Made by a program: the position numbers and the translations under genes. Positions 48,441 to 58,639 of a DNA stretch of 64,000 bases are shown here, one piece after another. The notes below the pieces were generated by a model. That model ran no database searches and was not told the origin of the DNA. It saw only the letters and a list, made by a program, of their open reading frames with translations. The stretch is from Delphinapterus leucas (Eukaryota > Chordata > Mammalia > Artiodactyla > Monodontidae): positions 10,319,603-10,383,602 of the forward strand of contig NW_022098062.1 in NCBI RefSeq assembly GCF_002288925.2, in the 5' to 3' direction. The stretch's first letter is position 1. Each line of letters opens with the position of its first letter.

Positions 48441-49574
48441 CTTTAGGGGCCTTTGGTGCTCAAGCATTCTGCGAGTCTGCGAGGGCTGGTGGTCCAGGCA
48501 GGAGCGGATTATGACAAAGAGCTCAATTCTCAAGCAGAATGCTGCCTACCCTGCCTCTGGTCTGCAAACACGCCCTCCCTGTTTGCTTTAAACTGTGCCA
48601 ACTTGCTGCTGTCTTGGGTTCCCAGGCCAGTCCCGCCTCCTTCCCTGGCTGCTCCAGGACCCAGATGAGTAAACTGGACACTAGGTGGTGCCATGATCCC
48701 ACCATCCCGTCCAGCCTCTCGCAGAGGCCTCTGCAGGGAAGGGAGAGAGAGGGAAGAGGGGCTCCTTCCAGGGCACAGAAACTGCCCAAGGGGAGCAGCG
48801 TGCTGGGCTGCCAGGGGGCCCCAGGCAACAGGAAGTCAGGCGCTGGCGGCAGGGCCGGCCTGACACCATCCTGGGTTGAAGCTGTCCTGGGTGAGTGCCT
48901 GCCAGAGCGGACAGGGGGCTGGAGGAAAAGGTTAACAAGGGGCCCACCCTCACCGTCCACTTTCTGGCCCCTGGCCCTGGGGTTAACCAAGTCAGCACCC
49001 AAATAGGTGGATGAGGTTAGGTCCAGCTGAGGCCCCCTGGCCCCACAAGTGGAAAAGGGGTGGCCGGAGCTTAGCACCAGGGTCAGGAAGGGGATAGGAA
49101 GAGAGCGTGTGCTGAGGCCCCCGCCCGGACCCCTAGACCCACCCACCCTGGCACGTTGGTGCACCTGGGGAAATGGCAGAGCACATAATATGGCCACAAA
49201 CAGCTACAACGCTGGCAGCCCAGGGCATGGCTGCAGCTTCTCCCACTGGAGAGCTCCAACAGCCCTACCCAGGGCCTGGGTCGATGATCAGGCAGCTCCA
49301 ACAGACCCAGCGGCTTTGAACCTGTGACCTTCACCTTCCCGGCTTTCTCTTTGCCTGGCATTTGGAAGGCAGGCTGAGCCCTCTGTCCCTGGGGTCCTTG
49401 GCATCGCTAGGAAAGTCCTAGAGGGGATGGTACTGAACTTCTTGCTTAAGTAGGCATGGGCACCTGAGCGAATAATTGAAAAACAAGGGACCGGGCTGTA
49501 TGGACTCCGACCTGGAGGAACGGATGGTGGCAGTTACAGGAGAGAAGGAGGGAGGGATGCAGGCCAGGGAAGGA

Positions 49575-49754
49575 GCCATCTCTGAGGCCGGCTTTATTAT
49601 CAGCACGGGGTGGGAGGAGGCGATGCCCACCCAGGGGTCATGCGGAGCCCAGGGCTTCCTTCAGCCCGAGGGCCTGGCAGTCCCGGGTACAAAGACCTAT
49701 AGCTCAGGGAGGGCTTCCCAAGCGGCCCCGGTGCAATGGTGGACACGACTGGCT
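49575..49754 (-). other. FXYD2: Probable FXYD2 terminal 3' UTR exon
   Basis: A strong acceptor on the minus strand (CTCTCTTTGTCTTTGCAG, 49772-49755) opens this segment. A canonical AATAAA lies at 49598-49593, about 160 bases in. With the GTAGGT donor after the stop codon this gives a compact non-coding last exon, as in other mammals. The 5' boundary is inferred from splice signals and the cleavage site is approximate. Confidence 0.65.
49593..49598 (-). terminator. Polyadenylation signal AATAAA, likely FXYD2
   Basis: The plus strand reads 'ggctttattatc', giving AATAAA on the minus strand. It lies about 440 bases downstream of the FXYD2 stop, inside the inferred terminal exon. Confidence 0.65.
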
Positions 49755-50033
49755 CTGCAAAGACAAAGAGAGGATTGGGGCTGTGAGGGGGCAGAGGTCG
49801 GGACTCTCATTTCGTTCCTTATTCATCTTACCTCTCCCTGGCATGTCTCGGCAGCCTCCCTTGGCTACACGTGCCACGCCAGGCACTTGGCCATCATTTA
49901 AAAACATATGAGGGTGACAGACGCCCGGCTGATGGATGAAAGACCCTGACGTCCTTCCCAGCTCGTCCCCACCTCTTCCTTATTACCCACAGCCATCCCC
50001 GGCCACCCCCTTGCCTGCCCCTCGCAAACCTAC

Positions 50034-50064
50034 CTCTCATTACAGCTCATCTTCGTGAACTTGC
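50034..50064 (-). CDS. FXYD2: FXYD2 last coding exon with stop codon
   Basis: After an ATCCCAG acceptor (to 50065) the exon completes Arg and encodes QVHEDEL, then TAA at 50042-50040. Six further bases lead to a GTAGGT donor (50033-50028), so the stop is very close to a final junction and should not trigger nonsense-mediated decay. The C-terminus matches mammalian FXYD2 (Q-[IV]-x-E-D-E-[LP]). Coding sequence occupies 50040-50064. Confidence 0.92.
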
Positions 50065-50224
50065 CTGGGATGGAGGAAAGCAGACAGGTAAGTTAGGGGG
50101 GCGGTGAGTTCAGGGGTCCCTGAAGTTGTAGACCCTCCTCACAGGCCTCAGTGACCAAACTCCTCAACCTGCTCCTCCCGCCCCCGCCCCGCCCACCCCA
50201 TCAGTCACCCAGGCAGGCACGTAC

Positions 50225-50261
50225 CGGTGCTTCTTCCTGCCCCCGCAGCGGAATCGTCTGC
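50225..50261 (-). CDS. FXYD2: FXYD2 shared exon 4 (cytoplasmic basic segment)
   Basis: This 37-base exon has a TTTAAG acceptor and GTACGTG donor. With split codons on both sides it encodes S-RRFRCGGRKKHR. The basic juxtamembrane cluster and single Cys (RFRCGG) are the standard FXYD2 cytoplasmic features. The KKHR form resembles the rodent sequence more than the human NKKRR form (from memory). Confidence 0.93.
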
Positions 50262-51694
50262 CTTAAAGAGAGACAGGAGGTTAGTTTTCCAAGGAGACCC
50301 TCTCTGCCCTGGAGGACTCGGCTCTGTATTCCCTCCTCCCTCCCACCTGCCTGTACCGCTTGGTGTCTGCCTTGGAGGCCACAGTTGACTGTCTCTCTCT
50401 ATATATAGGGCTGCACCATAAGCAATCCGAAGCCCAAGTCAGTCAATTGGTCAGTCAACAAACACTCACTGCAGTGGCTCCGTGGGGGGGCTGTGAGCGC
50501 CCTGAGAGTGGTGCTGAGCCTGGGCCATTGTGGTGCCCCCTGTGTGGTGCTGGGCATGCAGAGGCTGCTCAGTAAGCTCTTGGAGAAGAATGGCAGGAAG
50601 TCCAGAGCCAAGACCCCTGCTCCTGCCCATCTGCCTTCCACCTCCTACGTGCTCAACACTGCCACCAGGGAGCCTCCAGGGGAATCGGGGAGACTGGCCA
50701 CGTCTGCAAAGCGCAGCCGTCAGGAGGGGGGCACCACCCATGGATGTGTTAGGATCGCAGGACACAGAGGTGTATCTGCTACATTCTCTCTCTTCCTTTC
50801 ATTGGTGTGTTTCTGTGTATGTTTCTTCTGGTTGCACCTGAACAAGGCTCCTGCTGTGTGCCTGCTGGGGCTGGGGCTGGAGCCAGGACCCTTTTCTCCC
50901 CTAGAATGCCCCATGCCTACGCTGGATCCTTCTGAGTGCTTTCTTGGCTGCTGTGTCTTTGGCTGCCAGCCCTAACCTTCTGAGGCAAGTGGGATCATCC
51001 CCATTTAACAGATAAGCAAACTGAGGCCCAGAGAGTAGAGGATCCATGGTAAACTAACAGGGACGCCTAAGGCCTCTGGCTGCCAGGCACGGTTGCCTTC
51101 CGGCAGCAGGCAGGGGGTTGGCGGGGTGTGGGGGGGGCTTGCGGCTGAACCCGCTCTGCTTTCAATTCAGCTACGGAACCTCAGGCAGCTTGCTGCACCT
51201 ATCAGGGTGGGCCTGGTTTTTCATCTGCAAAATGGTGACATTGGTGGCCATCCCTCAGTGTTGCCAAGAGGATTAAATGGGCCGAGATGTAGCTCAAGCC
51301 AAGAAAGCGTCCAGATCTGGGGGAGGGGGTGTCCAGTGGAGGCTGGTTTCCTCCCTTCGCCTGGCTCCAAGTGCACTGGAGCTTCCCTGGGCCGCTGGAA
51401 GCCAGCTCTCCCATCTCCACGGCCTTCCCCCCAGCATCCACTGGAGGGCTCCCTGGAGGAAGAAGGAACCTCCTGGGTGGTCTGAGGACCAAGCAATGGG
51501 GCATCCAAGACTCCTCTTTCCATCAAGGTGGCCATCCCCCTGCGTGGGGGAGGGGAGGGGATCCGAGAAACTCACTTCCCCCTTCCTGGATCTGGGAAGG
51601 GGGCGAGAGGGCTCTCCCCCGCCACCCCGCAGCCAGTGCGCTCAGTGATGTGTCCCCATCAGCGCCCCACTTCCCACACGAAGGCCCCACTTAC

Positions 51695-51769
51695 TGAGGA
51701 TGATGATAAGCCCCACGATGAAGGCCAGGGCAGCGAAGATCAGGCCCCCGTTGCGGACAGTCTCATAGT
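51695..51769 (-). CDS. FXYD2: FXYD2 shared exon 3 (transmembrane segment)
   Basis: This 75-base exon runs from a CCCTCAG acceptor to a GTAAGTG donor. It encodes [16 protein letters not shown] then IVGLIIIL, the single membrane helix. The Gly corresponding to residue 41 of isoform a, altered in human dominant hypomagnesaemia, is intact in IVGLII. The two adjacent Gly of RNGG, conserved throughout the family, are also intact. Confidence 0.96.
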
Positions 51770-51962
51770 CTGAGGGAGGAGAGGGCAAGGAAGTGGGATG
51801 AGTGATCCCAGACCCCTCCCTGCAGCCAACCTGGCAGCAGCCCTACAGTAACTGGCAAAGGTGGGGGACACATAACCCAGGCCTGGGAGAGGCCAGGAAC
51901 CGGGGTTACATGAGTGGGGGGGGGCTCAGGAAGGGTGCGGAGGAGGGGCCCACCAGGCTCAC

Positions 51963-52001
51963 CATAGGAGAATGGGTCCACGTCCTCCTTGGGGCTGCCA
52001 C
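51963..52001 (-). CDS. FXYD2: FXYD2 shared exon 2 (FXYD motif)
   Basis: This 39-base exon sits between a CTCAG acceptor (to 52002) and a GTGAGCC donor (from 51962). It encodes GSPKEDVDPFSY, preceded by the split Gly. The signature motif PFXYD is present as P-F-S-Y-D, with the Asp completed by the next exon. The variable position is Ser here and, from memory, Tyr in human. This extracellular segment contacts the pump's beta subunit and is the diagnostic element of the family. Confidence 0.95.
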
Positions 52002-52594
52002 CTGAGGAGAGAGCCAGAAGTGGGTGAAGGGTGAGTCACCGACGGTGGTGTGTTTCAGCCACAGAAACTGTGGAACTCCCATCCTTCCCATCCCAGCACC
52101 CTAGGGGTCCAAGGGTGCCAGGCGAGGCTGGTGGAGAGACATCCACGAGTGGGGGCTGGTGAGTCCCCACTGTCCTAGGCAGCTCCCAACCATCGGCTTG
52201 GGACCAGATACTGTGCCTCCAAAGCAGGGACCCACGATGCCTGTGGAGGCCTCTGGCACCTCTGGGAGGGGCTGGTTCCTTCCTTCCCTTGCTTCATACA
52301 AAAGTAAGAAAAGACCAACAGAGGCATCTCCCATAAGACTCACCAGCAACCTCTCTCCATATAACTAATCAACTACAAGGTACTTGGCAAATATTTGTGA
52401 AGTGAACGGATGAATAAATAAATAAATAGAAACTTAACGTTCACTGAACAGAAGGAGGAAACTGAGGCCCAGTTTGAAGACTTGTCTAAAGTCCCAATAA
52501 AAGTTGGAGGCAGACCTGAGTCTTGGACCCATGTTTCTAGATTCTTCTCTCCTACGTTGCTATCCTCAGGAGGAAGCAAATTTATTTCAGAAGC

Positions 52595-52830
52595 ATTAAT
52601 ATATTGTGCTTACCATGTGCCAGGCTGAGGCTAACAAAGCAGTAGCTCATTTAACCACTGTAACAACCCTATGAGGCATTAATATTCTTCCAATATAATC
52701 CATGAGAAGATGGAGGCACAGAGGGGCAAAGCAACTCACCCACAGTCACACAGCTAGAAAAGGGTCGAGCTGGGAATGAACCCAGGCAATTGGTTGTTAA
52801 GAATCTAGGTGCTTAACCCCTTTGCTGGGC
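52595..52830 (-). mobile_element. MIR SINE
   Basis: 'ttaccatgtgccaggctgag' and 'acagtcacacagctagaaaa'. Confidence 0.87.
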
Positions 52831-53960
52831 TGCCTGGCACATGGTCAGGAGGAAGGAGACATTTCAAGGCCAAGTGGTTTGGTCCAGTCTCCAGCCCCGA
52901 GCAGGTATCATGGCTCTGCTTCCGGCCCTGTAAACTGAGCACACTCACTGTTGGGCATCTGGAGGGCACCTGGCCAGAGCTTTTCTGCCACGGCTAGGGG
53001 TGGCCCCTTTTCTCTGCCCTACTTGAGCCCCTTCTTGGCACTAGGGCAGCAGTGCCCAAGGTCAAAGGAACGCACCAGTCGGCACCTCCCAGACTGTGCT
53101 GAACTGTGCCTGGGCCGTGGGGCCTGGTGAGCCCAGCTGTCCTGGCGGTACACCCGCCCTAGGCCAGGAGAGAACAGGCTAGAGGGGGTCTGCTCCTGGG
53201 CCTGTAGGGCCTGAGGCCAAGGGAGCCTATGGGGGGCCCAGGCACCCATCACCATGCAGAAGACCTCTGAAGTTGTCTCCCCAGATTCGGTTCAGGTCTT
53301 GTTCAAGGTCACATGGGGCGTTAGTGTCAGAGCCATGAGCAAACTCACAGCTCCCCTCGCCATACCAGGAACCCGTCTCCTCCCTGACCACCGCATCTTG
53401 AGCCACTGGATGAGCCAGCCCTCACCCAAAGGCCTCATCTTTTCTAGATCTGGCTCTAAGACCACCACAGACAACAGAAGGCCCACTGGATTCTAGGCCT
53501 GATCACCCTCGTTCGCAGGATGACTTCTGGGCGCGTGTCCTGAACTTGGGGGCGCTCACCCCAAAGCCAGCCTGAAAAGGCTGAGCAGAGGGGCCCACTC
53601 CTGCCCCAGCCAGCCTGACCCCCATCTGCCTGCTGCTCTGAGCTTAGATAGTCCCAAAGATACATGGAACCAGGACGGATGCATGCCAGAAAGTCAAGAT
53701 AGAAGCTCACCACTCCCCCCACCCCAGCAGCTCCTACTTGGCGCCCAAGGTTCCACCATTCAAGCTAGATTTCTTTGGAGTTAAGGCAGGATCCTCTTTT
53801 AAAAGCATATTTTCTTAGCGGGAAGGCTGGCACGGGATGAGGCAGGGGCGGTGGGTACTCTTGGAAGGCAGGGGTGCCAGGAGACAGAAGAGTGGGGTCC
53901 TGCTCACCCTCCAAAGATGGTCCGAGGCACCTAATGTTTTACATGCACACACACACTCAC

Positions 53961-53985
53961 CGTCATCTGTCGACAATCCTGCCAT
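53961..53985 (-). CDS. FXYD2: FXYD2 exon 1a (isoform a N-terminus)
   Basis: The ATG at 53985-53983 opens MAGLSTDD plus one base, then a GTGAGT donor (53960-53955). Spliced to the shared exon it gives MAGLSTDDGGSPKEDV, the gamma-a type N-terminus. From memory human gamma-a starts MTGLSMDGGG, so positions 2, 6 and 8 differ here. The exon is in phase with the shared exon, as exon 1b is. Two HNF1-like sites lie about 100-130 bases upstream. Confidence 0.93.
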
Positions 53986-54081
53986 GTCCCCCCTCAGACG
54001 GGCACGTCCCACTGCCCTCTTCCCGCGGCCTCTGCTTCGGGGAGAGTGCCTGGCTGTGGGGTGGCCAGGGATGGGGGGGAC

Positions 54082-54094
54082 ATTAAACATTAAC
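54082..54094 (-). promoter_or_regulatory. HNF1-like site upstream of FXYD2 exon 1a
   Basis: The minus strand reads GTTAATGTTTAAT against the HNF1 consensus GTTAATNATTAAC. The first half-site is perfect and only two positions of the second differ. It lies 97-109 bases upstream of the isoform-a ATG. HNF1B is known to activate the gamma-a promoter in kidney. Confidence 0.65.
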
Positions 54095-54101
54095 AGTGCC
54101 A

Positions 54102-54114
54102 GGTAATATTTACC
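54102..54114. promoter_or_regulatory. Second HNF1-like palindrome upstream of FXYD2 exon 1a
   Basis: The imperfect inverted repeat GGTAATATTTACC matches the HNF1 consensus at 10 of 13 positions. Its centre is exactly 20 bases from the first site, about two helical turns. Confidence 0.5.
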
Positions 54115-54519
54115 CTGGTCACAAGAAAGGCCCTGCTGTGGGTAGTGGGGCTCCTGCTGAGGCATGAGGAGGCGCAGGGGCAGCAGGGGCAGGGAGGAGT
54201 TGGCTGGCTTTCCAAACCCTCCCCAAGGAAATTTCCAGAGAAGTGCCGGGGACAGAGCAGCCGTGGTGTCCTTCCCCCAGCCCGAGAGGTCACGGCTGGG
54301 GCTGTGACAATAGGGAAGTGGGAGTTTCGAAATATATTCCGTGTATACTACAGCCTGGGGGGCAAGGTCGAGGGTCCCATGGAGACCCCTGACCCTAGCA
54401 GCTGCCCACCTCACCCACCGCTATGGAGATCGCTGTTTCGGCTGATGGGTCTTGTCTGGCACTCAAGGCTCCTCTGCGGTGGTCCCAGGGTACCCGGCCC
54501 CTCCCGCCTCACAGCCCAC

Positions 54520-54780
54520 CTGAGCCCCCCATGCACGTTCACACCTCCAGGCCTTCGCTGCCTGGGAACGCCCTTTCCTCTGTTATCTTCTTCATCCATC
54601 CAGGCTGCATCTAACAGCTCACACCTCAGTCAGTGTCATCCCTAACCAACCCCTCGTCTCCTGCAGCCTCCGGCACTCTCCTTCTCCAGCCGTGAAGCAC
54701 AGCTTCCGTGCCAGTTTCCCACCGTTACACGGTAGGCTCCCTCGGGAGGGACCAAGCCCTGCCACAGGGAGAGCGACTTG
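54520..54780 (+). mobile_element. L2-like LINE 3' fragment
   Basis: 'cctccaggccttcgctgcc', 'aacgccctttcctctg' and 'taggctccctcgggaggg' follow the order of an L2 3' end but are diverged. Confidence 0.55.
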
Positions 54781-55184
54781 TTTTCATGATTTGCAAAACA
54801 CGTTCCTATTAGTTCCTTGCACTTTGTGTTATTTCCCCATTTTACAGATGAGTCATCTGAGGCACAGAGAGGGTAGGGCCCTGGCTCAAGGGCACACAGC
54901 GGTGAGAGGCAAGGTGGAGACTGAGAGCCACACCCTCAGCTTTAGGAATCAGTTAATTTCCCACACTTCCAAGGCCTCCTCCCCCCTCTACTGTGACCCC
55001 ACTCACCTTGGGGACCGCAGCGCTGGGTATCCCATGGATGCTCACATTCCTAGCTGAGTTCTAATCAATCGAATTGGCTTCCAGTAGAGGCTGATGCTCA
55101 ATTGTAGCCAAAGGGCCAAGGTCAGCAGTCAGTGTCCATCAGGGGTGGGTTAGTCCTTCAAAAGGACTCCATCTATTAATCTTC

Positions 55185-55400
55185 CTGGAGCAGTGGCAGT
55201 GGGATCAAGGTTTGAGTTCACTTCCTGCCTCCTCCACTTGCTCAGTATATGGCCTGTGTCAAGTTACTTAACCTCTGTGTGCCTCAGTCTCCTCATCTGT
55301 AGAATGGGTTGTGATGAGGAGAAAGTGAGATAATGCAGTAAAGGGTGTGGCAGGGGGCCTGGTACACAGTAAGTGTCATTATTGTTACTGTCATACACTG
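55185..55400 (+). mobile_element. MIR SINE
   Basis: 'caagttacttaacctctgtg' and 'cagtctcctcatctgtagaa'. Confidence 0.87.
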
Positions 55401-55451
55401 TCAGACCCAGAAAAGCCAACCACCTTCCAGCAAAATGAACATGAGGGTGAG

Positions 55452-55497
55452 ATGGAAAGAGGAAATGTCACGGCATGGAAAGAGGAAATGTCACGGC
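55452..55497 (+). repeat. Perfect 23-base tandem duplication in FXYD2 isoform-b intron
   Basis: Two identical adjacent units (55452-55474 and 55475-55497) start ATGGAAAGAGG and end TGTCACGGC, with no mismatch. Confidence 0.95.
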
Positions 55498-55965
55498 CTG
55501 CAGACCAGGAGCCGAGACACCCATTCAGCTCTTCTGCTTTCAGGGCCAAGTGATGAATATTCATGAAAATACAACAGAGCTAACCTTTGGTAGGGGCTGA
55601 GTGTGTGTCAAGTTCTTGCACGCATTTTCCTGCCGAATGCACGTTTGCTCCATTCCACAGATAAAGAAACTGAGCTGGTCATTGACTCCACAATGACCCT
55701 GAAGGTGGCCAGGGCAGCGCCATGATCCCCACTGGGCAGCCCAGGAAGACTGAGGGCAGGGAGGTTGAGGGATTTGCCTGAAACACCCAGTCAGGGACAA
55801 AACCAGAGCTAGAAAGCCCCCATGGCTGTACTCCCAAAACTCCTGGGGCCCTCCACACAGACACTGGTACCTCCTTATTATACATTATCTTGGTATCTTA
55901 GTACATTTTGTCTATCTTTGTAAGCCACTGTGGATTCTTTCTGGAGTATAAAAATAGGTAGAAAG

Positions 55966-55998
55966 TTGATAGATAGATAGATGATAGATAGATGATAG
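55966..55998 (+). repeat. (GATA)-type tetranucleotide repeat
   Basis: 'gatagatagatagatgatag' and a further GATAGATG unit. Confidence 0.85.
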
Positions 55999-56019
55999 AA
56001 GACAAGAGAAATAAATCAG

Positions 56020-56250
56020 TAGCTACGTTTTTAACTCTATATGCAAGGCACCGTTCTAAATACTTTACAAAAGTTAACTCATGTAATCATCACAGCAACT
56101 CTATAAGGCAAGGAAGGCATTATTATCATCCCCATTTTATAGATGAAGAAACTGAGGTACAGAGAAGTAAAATAACTTGCCAGAGGTCAGGCAGCTACGA
56201 AGTGGGGGAACCAAGCTCTGAACCCAGCAGTCTGGCTTCAGAGTTCCTGC
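56020..56250 (-). mobile_element. MIR SINE
   Basis: 'ttctaaatactttacaaaag' and 'tatagatgaagaaactgagg'. Confidence 0.87.
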
Positions 56251-56518
56251 AGGTGGACAGACACACAGATGGACACACAGACAGAAAGGGGGCTGTTGCA
56301 CAAGTTGCCTTCCCAGCTCTTGCAGTTCAGAGATGCTGGGAGCAGAGATGACGGCACGCCCAGGACCCATACCGAGATGCCCTTGTCTAGAAATCCCGCC
56401 TCTCCTTGTTCCTGCTTTTCCTGTACTCCTGGGGAGCTGGGGGTGCACTTGAAAGTGATGGGGTGGACACCTGCGTCAGAGTCTGAGAAGGTGGGGGGAT
56501 GGGGTTCAGCGGACTCAC

Positions 56519-56537
56519 CCAGGTACCACCTGTCCAT
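56519..56537 (-). CDS. FXYD2: FXYD2 exon 1b (isoform b N-terminus)
   Basis: The ATG at 56537-56535 opens MDRWYL plus one base, followed by a GTGAGTCC donor (56518-56511). Spliced to the shared second exon it gives MDRWYLGGSPKEDV, matching the known gamma-b N-terminus of mammals. This is the distal first exon, 2.5 kb upstream of exon 1a, so b transcripts must skip 1a. No HNF1-like site or TATA box was noticed in the 250 bases upstream. Confidence 0.92.
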
Positions 56538-57645
56538 GGCAGGAGCTGCTGGCTGTGTCCTCAGTGGAAGAGAAAGTTATGAGGTGCTAGTGACCCAGGG
56601 CCTGGATGGGAAGAGTGGCCCTCTCTCCCTCCACACCCGAGCCGAGCCCACGGGCAGGAAGAGACAAAGGCAGGGAGGAGGCACTAGCAAGGGAGCCCTC
56701 ATCTCGTGCCTGCCCGCCTGCTTGCCGGGGCAGGCTGGGCCAGGATCCACGTGAGAGTGGGGGAGGTTCTCTGACCTCCAAGGTGACCTGAGGAAGGGGG
56801 AAGCTGTGAACCACAGCAAACAGTGGGAGTGGGACGGCAGAGCACTGGGGAGAGATGCCACAGCCAGCAGCCCCCGTGCAGCCCCAGGTGTCTGCAAAGG
56901 TCACCAGGAGCCAGGACGGCACTGGCCGGGGCCACAGCCCGTGGAATCAGAGCCCTTGCTCTCCACCTGCCCCTGAGGCGGCTGAGGGAGACACTCAGGG
57001 GCACGTGTGGGTCCCCCCGGGGCCTTTACTCAGCGACACCTCACTGCTCCAGCCCAGTCAGGCCTTAGCCCTGATGATCCTGCCTTGAGGGCTTGTTCTC
57101 CAGCTAGGAATCCCCTGGGACTGGGCAGAACTGCAGCAGGTCCTTGGAAGCTGCCCTGGGTGAGGAGGGAATGTGTCCAGGCCATGGCCCGGGGCACCAG
57201 CTGCAGCCTCCTGTGTCACCCCGGGACCTGGGCAGAGATGGGGAGCCGCTGGGGCTGGGAGAGGGAGCCGGTGTGTGACCCGCCCTTCCTCAGCTGGGAA
57301 CCCCCACTTAGCCCCCAGTGACTTACCTGAGGCTATGATGTCAGATCCCCCCAGCGGCCCAGCAGGAGATACCAGCAGCTTAGCGAGGCCTCTGAGGGGT
57401 GCTGGTTGGTGCCACAGCGCGGGGAGGACGGAAGACAGCACTTCCAGTGGGAAGGCAGGTATGCAGGGCCGGCCTCCCAGCTGGAGCCAGGAGCCAACCA
57501 TGGGAGCAGGAAGGCAGAGCAGCCCCTGCCCTGGCTCAGCCAAGACCCTGTTCCCTGGCCGCTGAGGCCCCTGACAGGACCTGGAGCAAGGCCTCTGACC
57601 AAGGGGGAAGTGGGGCGGCGGGGGGATGAACTGGGAGATTGGGAT

Positions 57646-57895
57646 TGACACATATACACTATTGATACTATGTATAAAACAGACAGCCAATGAGAACCTA
57701 CTGTACAGCACAGGGAACTCTGCTCAGTGCTCCGTGGTGACCTAAATGGGAAGGAAATCCAAAATAGAGGGGATATATGTATACGTATAGCTGATTCACT
57801 TTGCTGTACAGTATAAACTAACACAATATTGTAAAGCAACTATGCTCCAATAAAAAAAATAAAATATAAGTGGCCACAGAGAAAGAAAAAAAAAT
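57646..57895 (+). mobile_element. LINE-1 3' UTR fragment
   Basis: It contains 'gagaacctactgtacagc', 'gctgattcactttgctgt' and ends 'ctccaataaaaaaaataaaa'. It matches the 3' end of the copy at 42780-43570. Confidence 0.87.
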
Positions 57896-58497
57896 AAGCA
57901 GTCTGTGTGGCTCACTGGGACCACAGGATCGTCCTCAGGTCCCTTCCTTGTGGGTCGCCCTGCTCGGCCATGCCAACACAGACACTGAAAAGCAGGGTCT
58001 GGCAGGTGCTGGTCTGGCCCCAGACACTGACCCTTGGCTCTGGTCAGATGACACCCACCACTCTGTCCCTCCTTAGCAAAGCTTCCTGCCCTGAGGGGGT
58101 GACTCATGACACCCCTCAGAGCTGCCCGGGCTGGAAAACACTCTAGAAATAGAGACAGGCAGGCCTGGAGGGGGTTGTCTGACTGGGCTGAGATCTGTCC
58201 TGGGGGGCCACCCCCCCCAGCAGGCAGCCCTGCCTCCAGGCTCCTCGTCCCATCCCCACGAGGCAGGGGCCCACCTGCCCGGGGACCCAGCTTCTCACAA
58301 GACCAGGCCTAGTCACACATTCCCAAGTGGAAACCTGCGTGCTCACGGCCCAGAGCGCCAAGCAGACATTCCCCAGGTTGGGCACTTGGAGAGGTTCCTA
58401 AATCTTGGGGCTAGATGGGCCTTTAGTCCCAGTCTAGTTACCCGTCCAAAAATGTCAGTGGTCTCAAGAGTGGAGACCTCAGCCAGAAATACCCCCA

Positions 58498-58498
<1 letters not shown>

Positions 58499-58530
<32 letters not shown>
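58499..58530 (+). repeat. (CA)16 microsatellite
   Basis: Sixteen uninterrupted CA units. Confidence 0.97.
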
Positions 58531-58531
<1 letters not shown>

Positions 58532-58639
58532 TCCCAGACACTAACGCTGTGAAGAAAGACATCTCCATCCCAAATGGAGACCCTGCATCATAGACTAACC
58601 AGAAAGGACCTCCAAGGTCATCCCACCCAACGCCCTCAC

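Larger units (their letters stand above)
31931..49574. other. Intergenic region between DSCAML1 promoter and FXYD2 3' end
   Basis: No protein-coding exon was recognised. The region contains L1M (32490-33085), L3/CR1 (38590-39100), L1M-like (40735-40990), a CHR-1 SINE (41749-42065), an L1 3' end (42780-43570), an L2 tail (36380-36785) and MIRs. An AT-rich unique block occupies about 35050-35480. Confidence 0.75.
50065..56518 (-). other. FXYD2 introns
   Basis: The introns are 50065-50224, 50262-51694, 51770-51962 and, for isoform a, 52002-53960 (isoform b, 52002-56518). They hold MIR remnants (50975-51065, 51150-51285, 52430-52830, 54790-54960, 55185-55810, 56020-56250), an L2-like tail (54520-54780), a 23-base tandem duplication (55452-55497) and a GATA-type tetranucleotide run (55966-55998). 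Confidence 0.85.
49754..56537 (-). other. FXYD2: FXYD2 gene (alternative first exons through start of last exon)
   Basis: FXYD2 encodes the gamma subunit of Na,K-ATPase, a small type I single-span membrane protein of kidney tubules that changes the pump's Na and K affinity. All coding exons are recognisable. Alternative exon 1b is 56519-56537 and exon 1a is 53961-53985. The shared exons are 51963-52001, 51695-51769, 50225-50261 and 50034-50064. Spliced products are 66 residues (a) and 64 residues (b), the usual family lengths. A separate 3' UTR exon probably follows from 49754 down to about 49,575. The gene lies head-to-tail behind DSCAML1, about 18 kb upstream of its start. Confidence 0.95.

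Noticed and set aside
54946..54952. GTTAAT-like half-site in the FXYD2 isoform-b intron
   Set aside because: A single HNF1 half-site inside a MIR remnant; too weak to call.
57058..57711. 217-codon open frame on the minus strand
   Set aside because: It runs into an L1 3' UTR fragment and resembles no protein; it does not match FXYD6.
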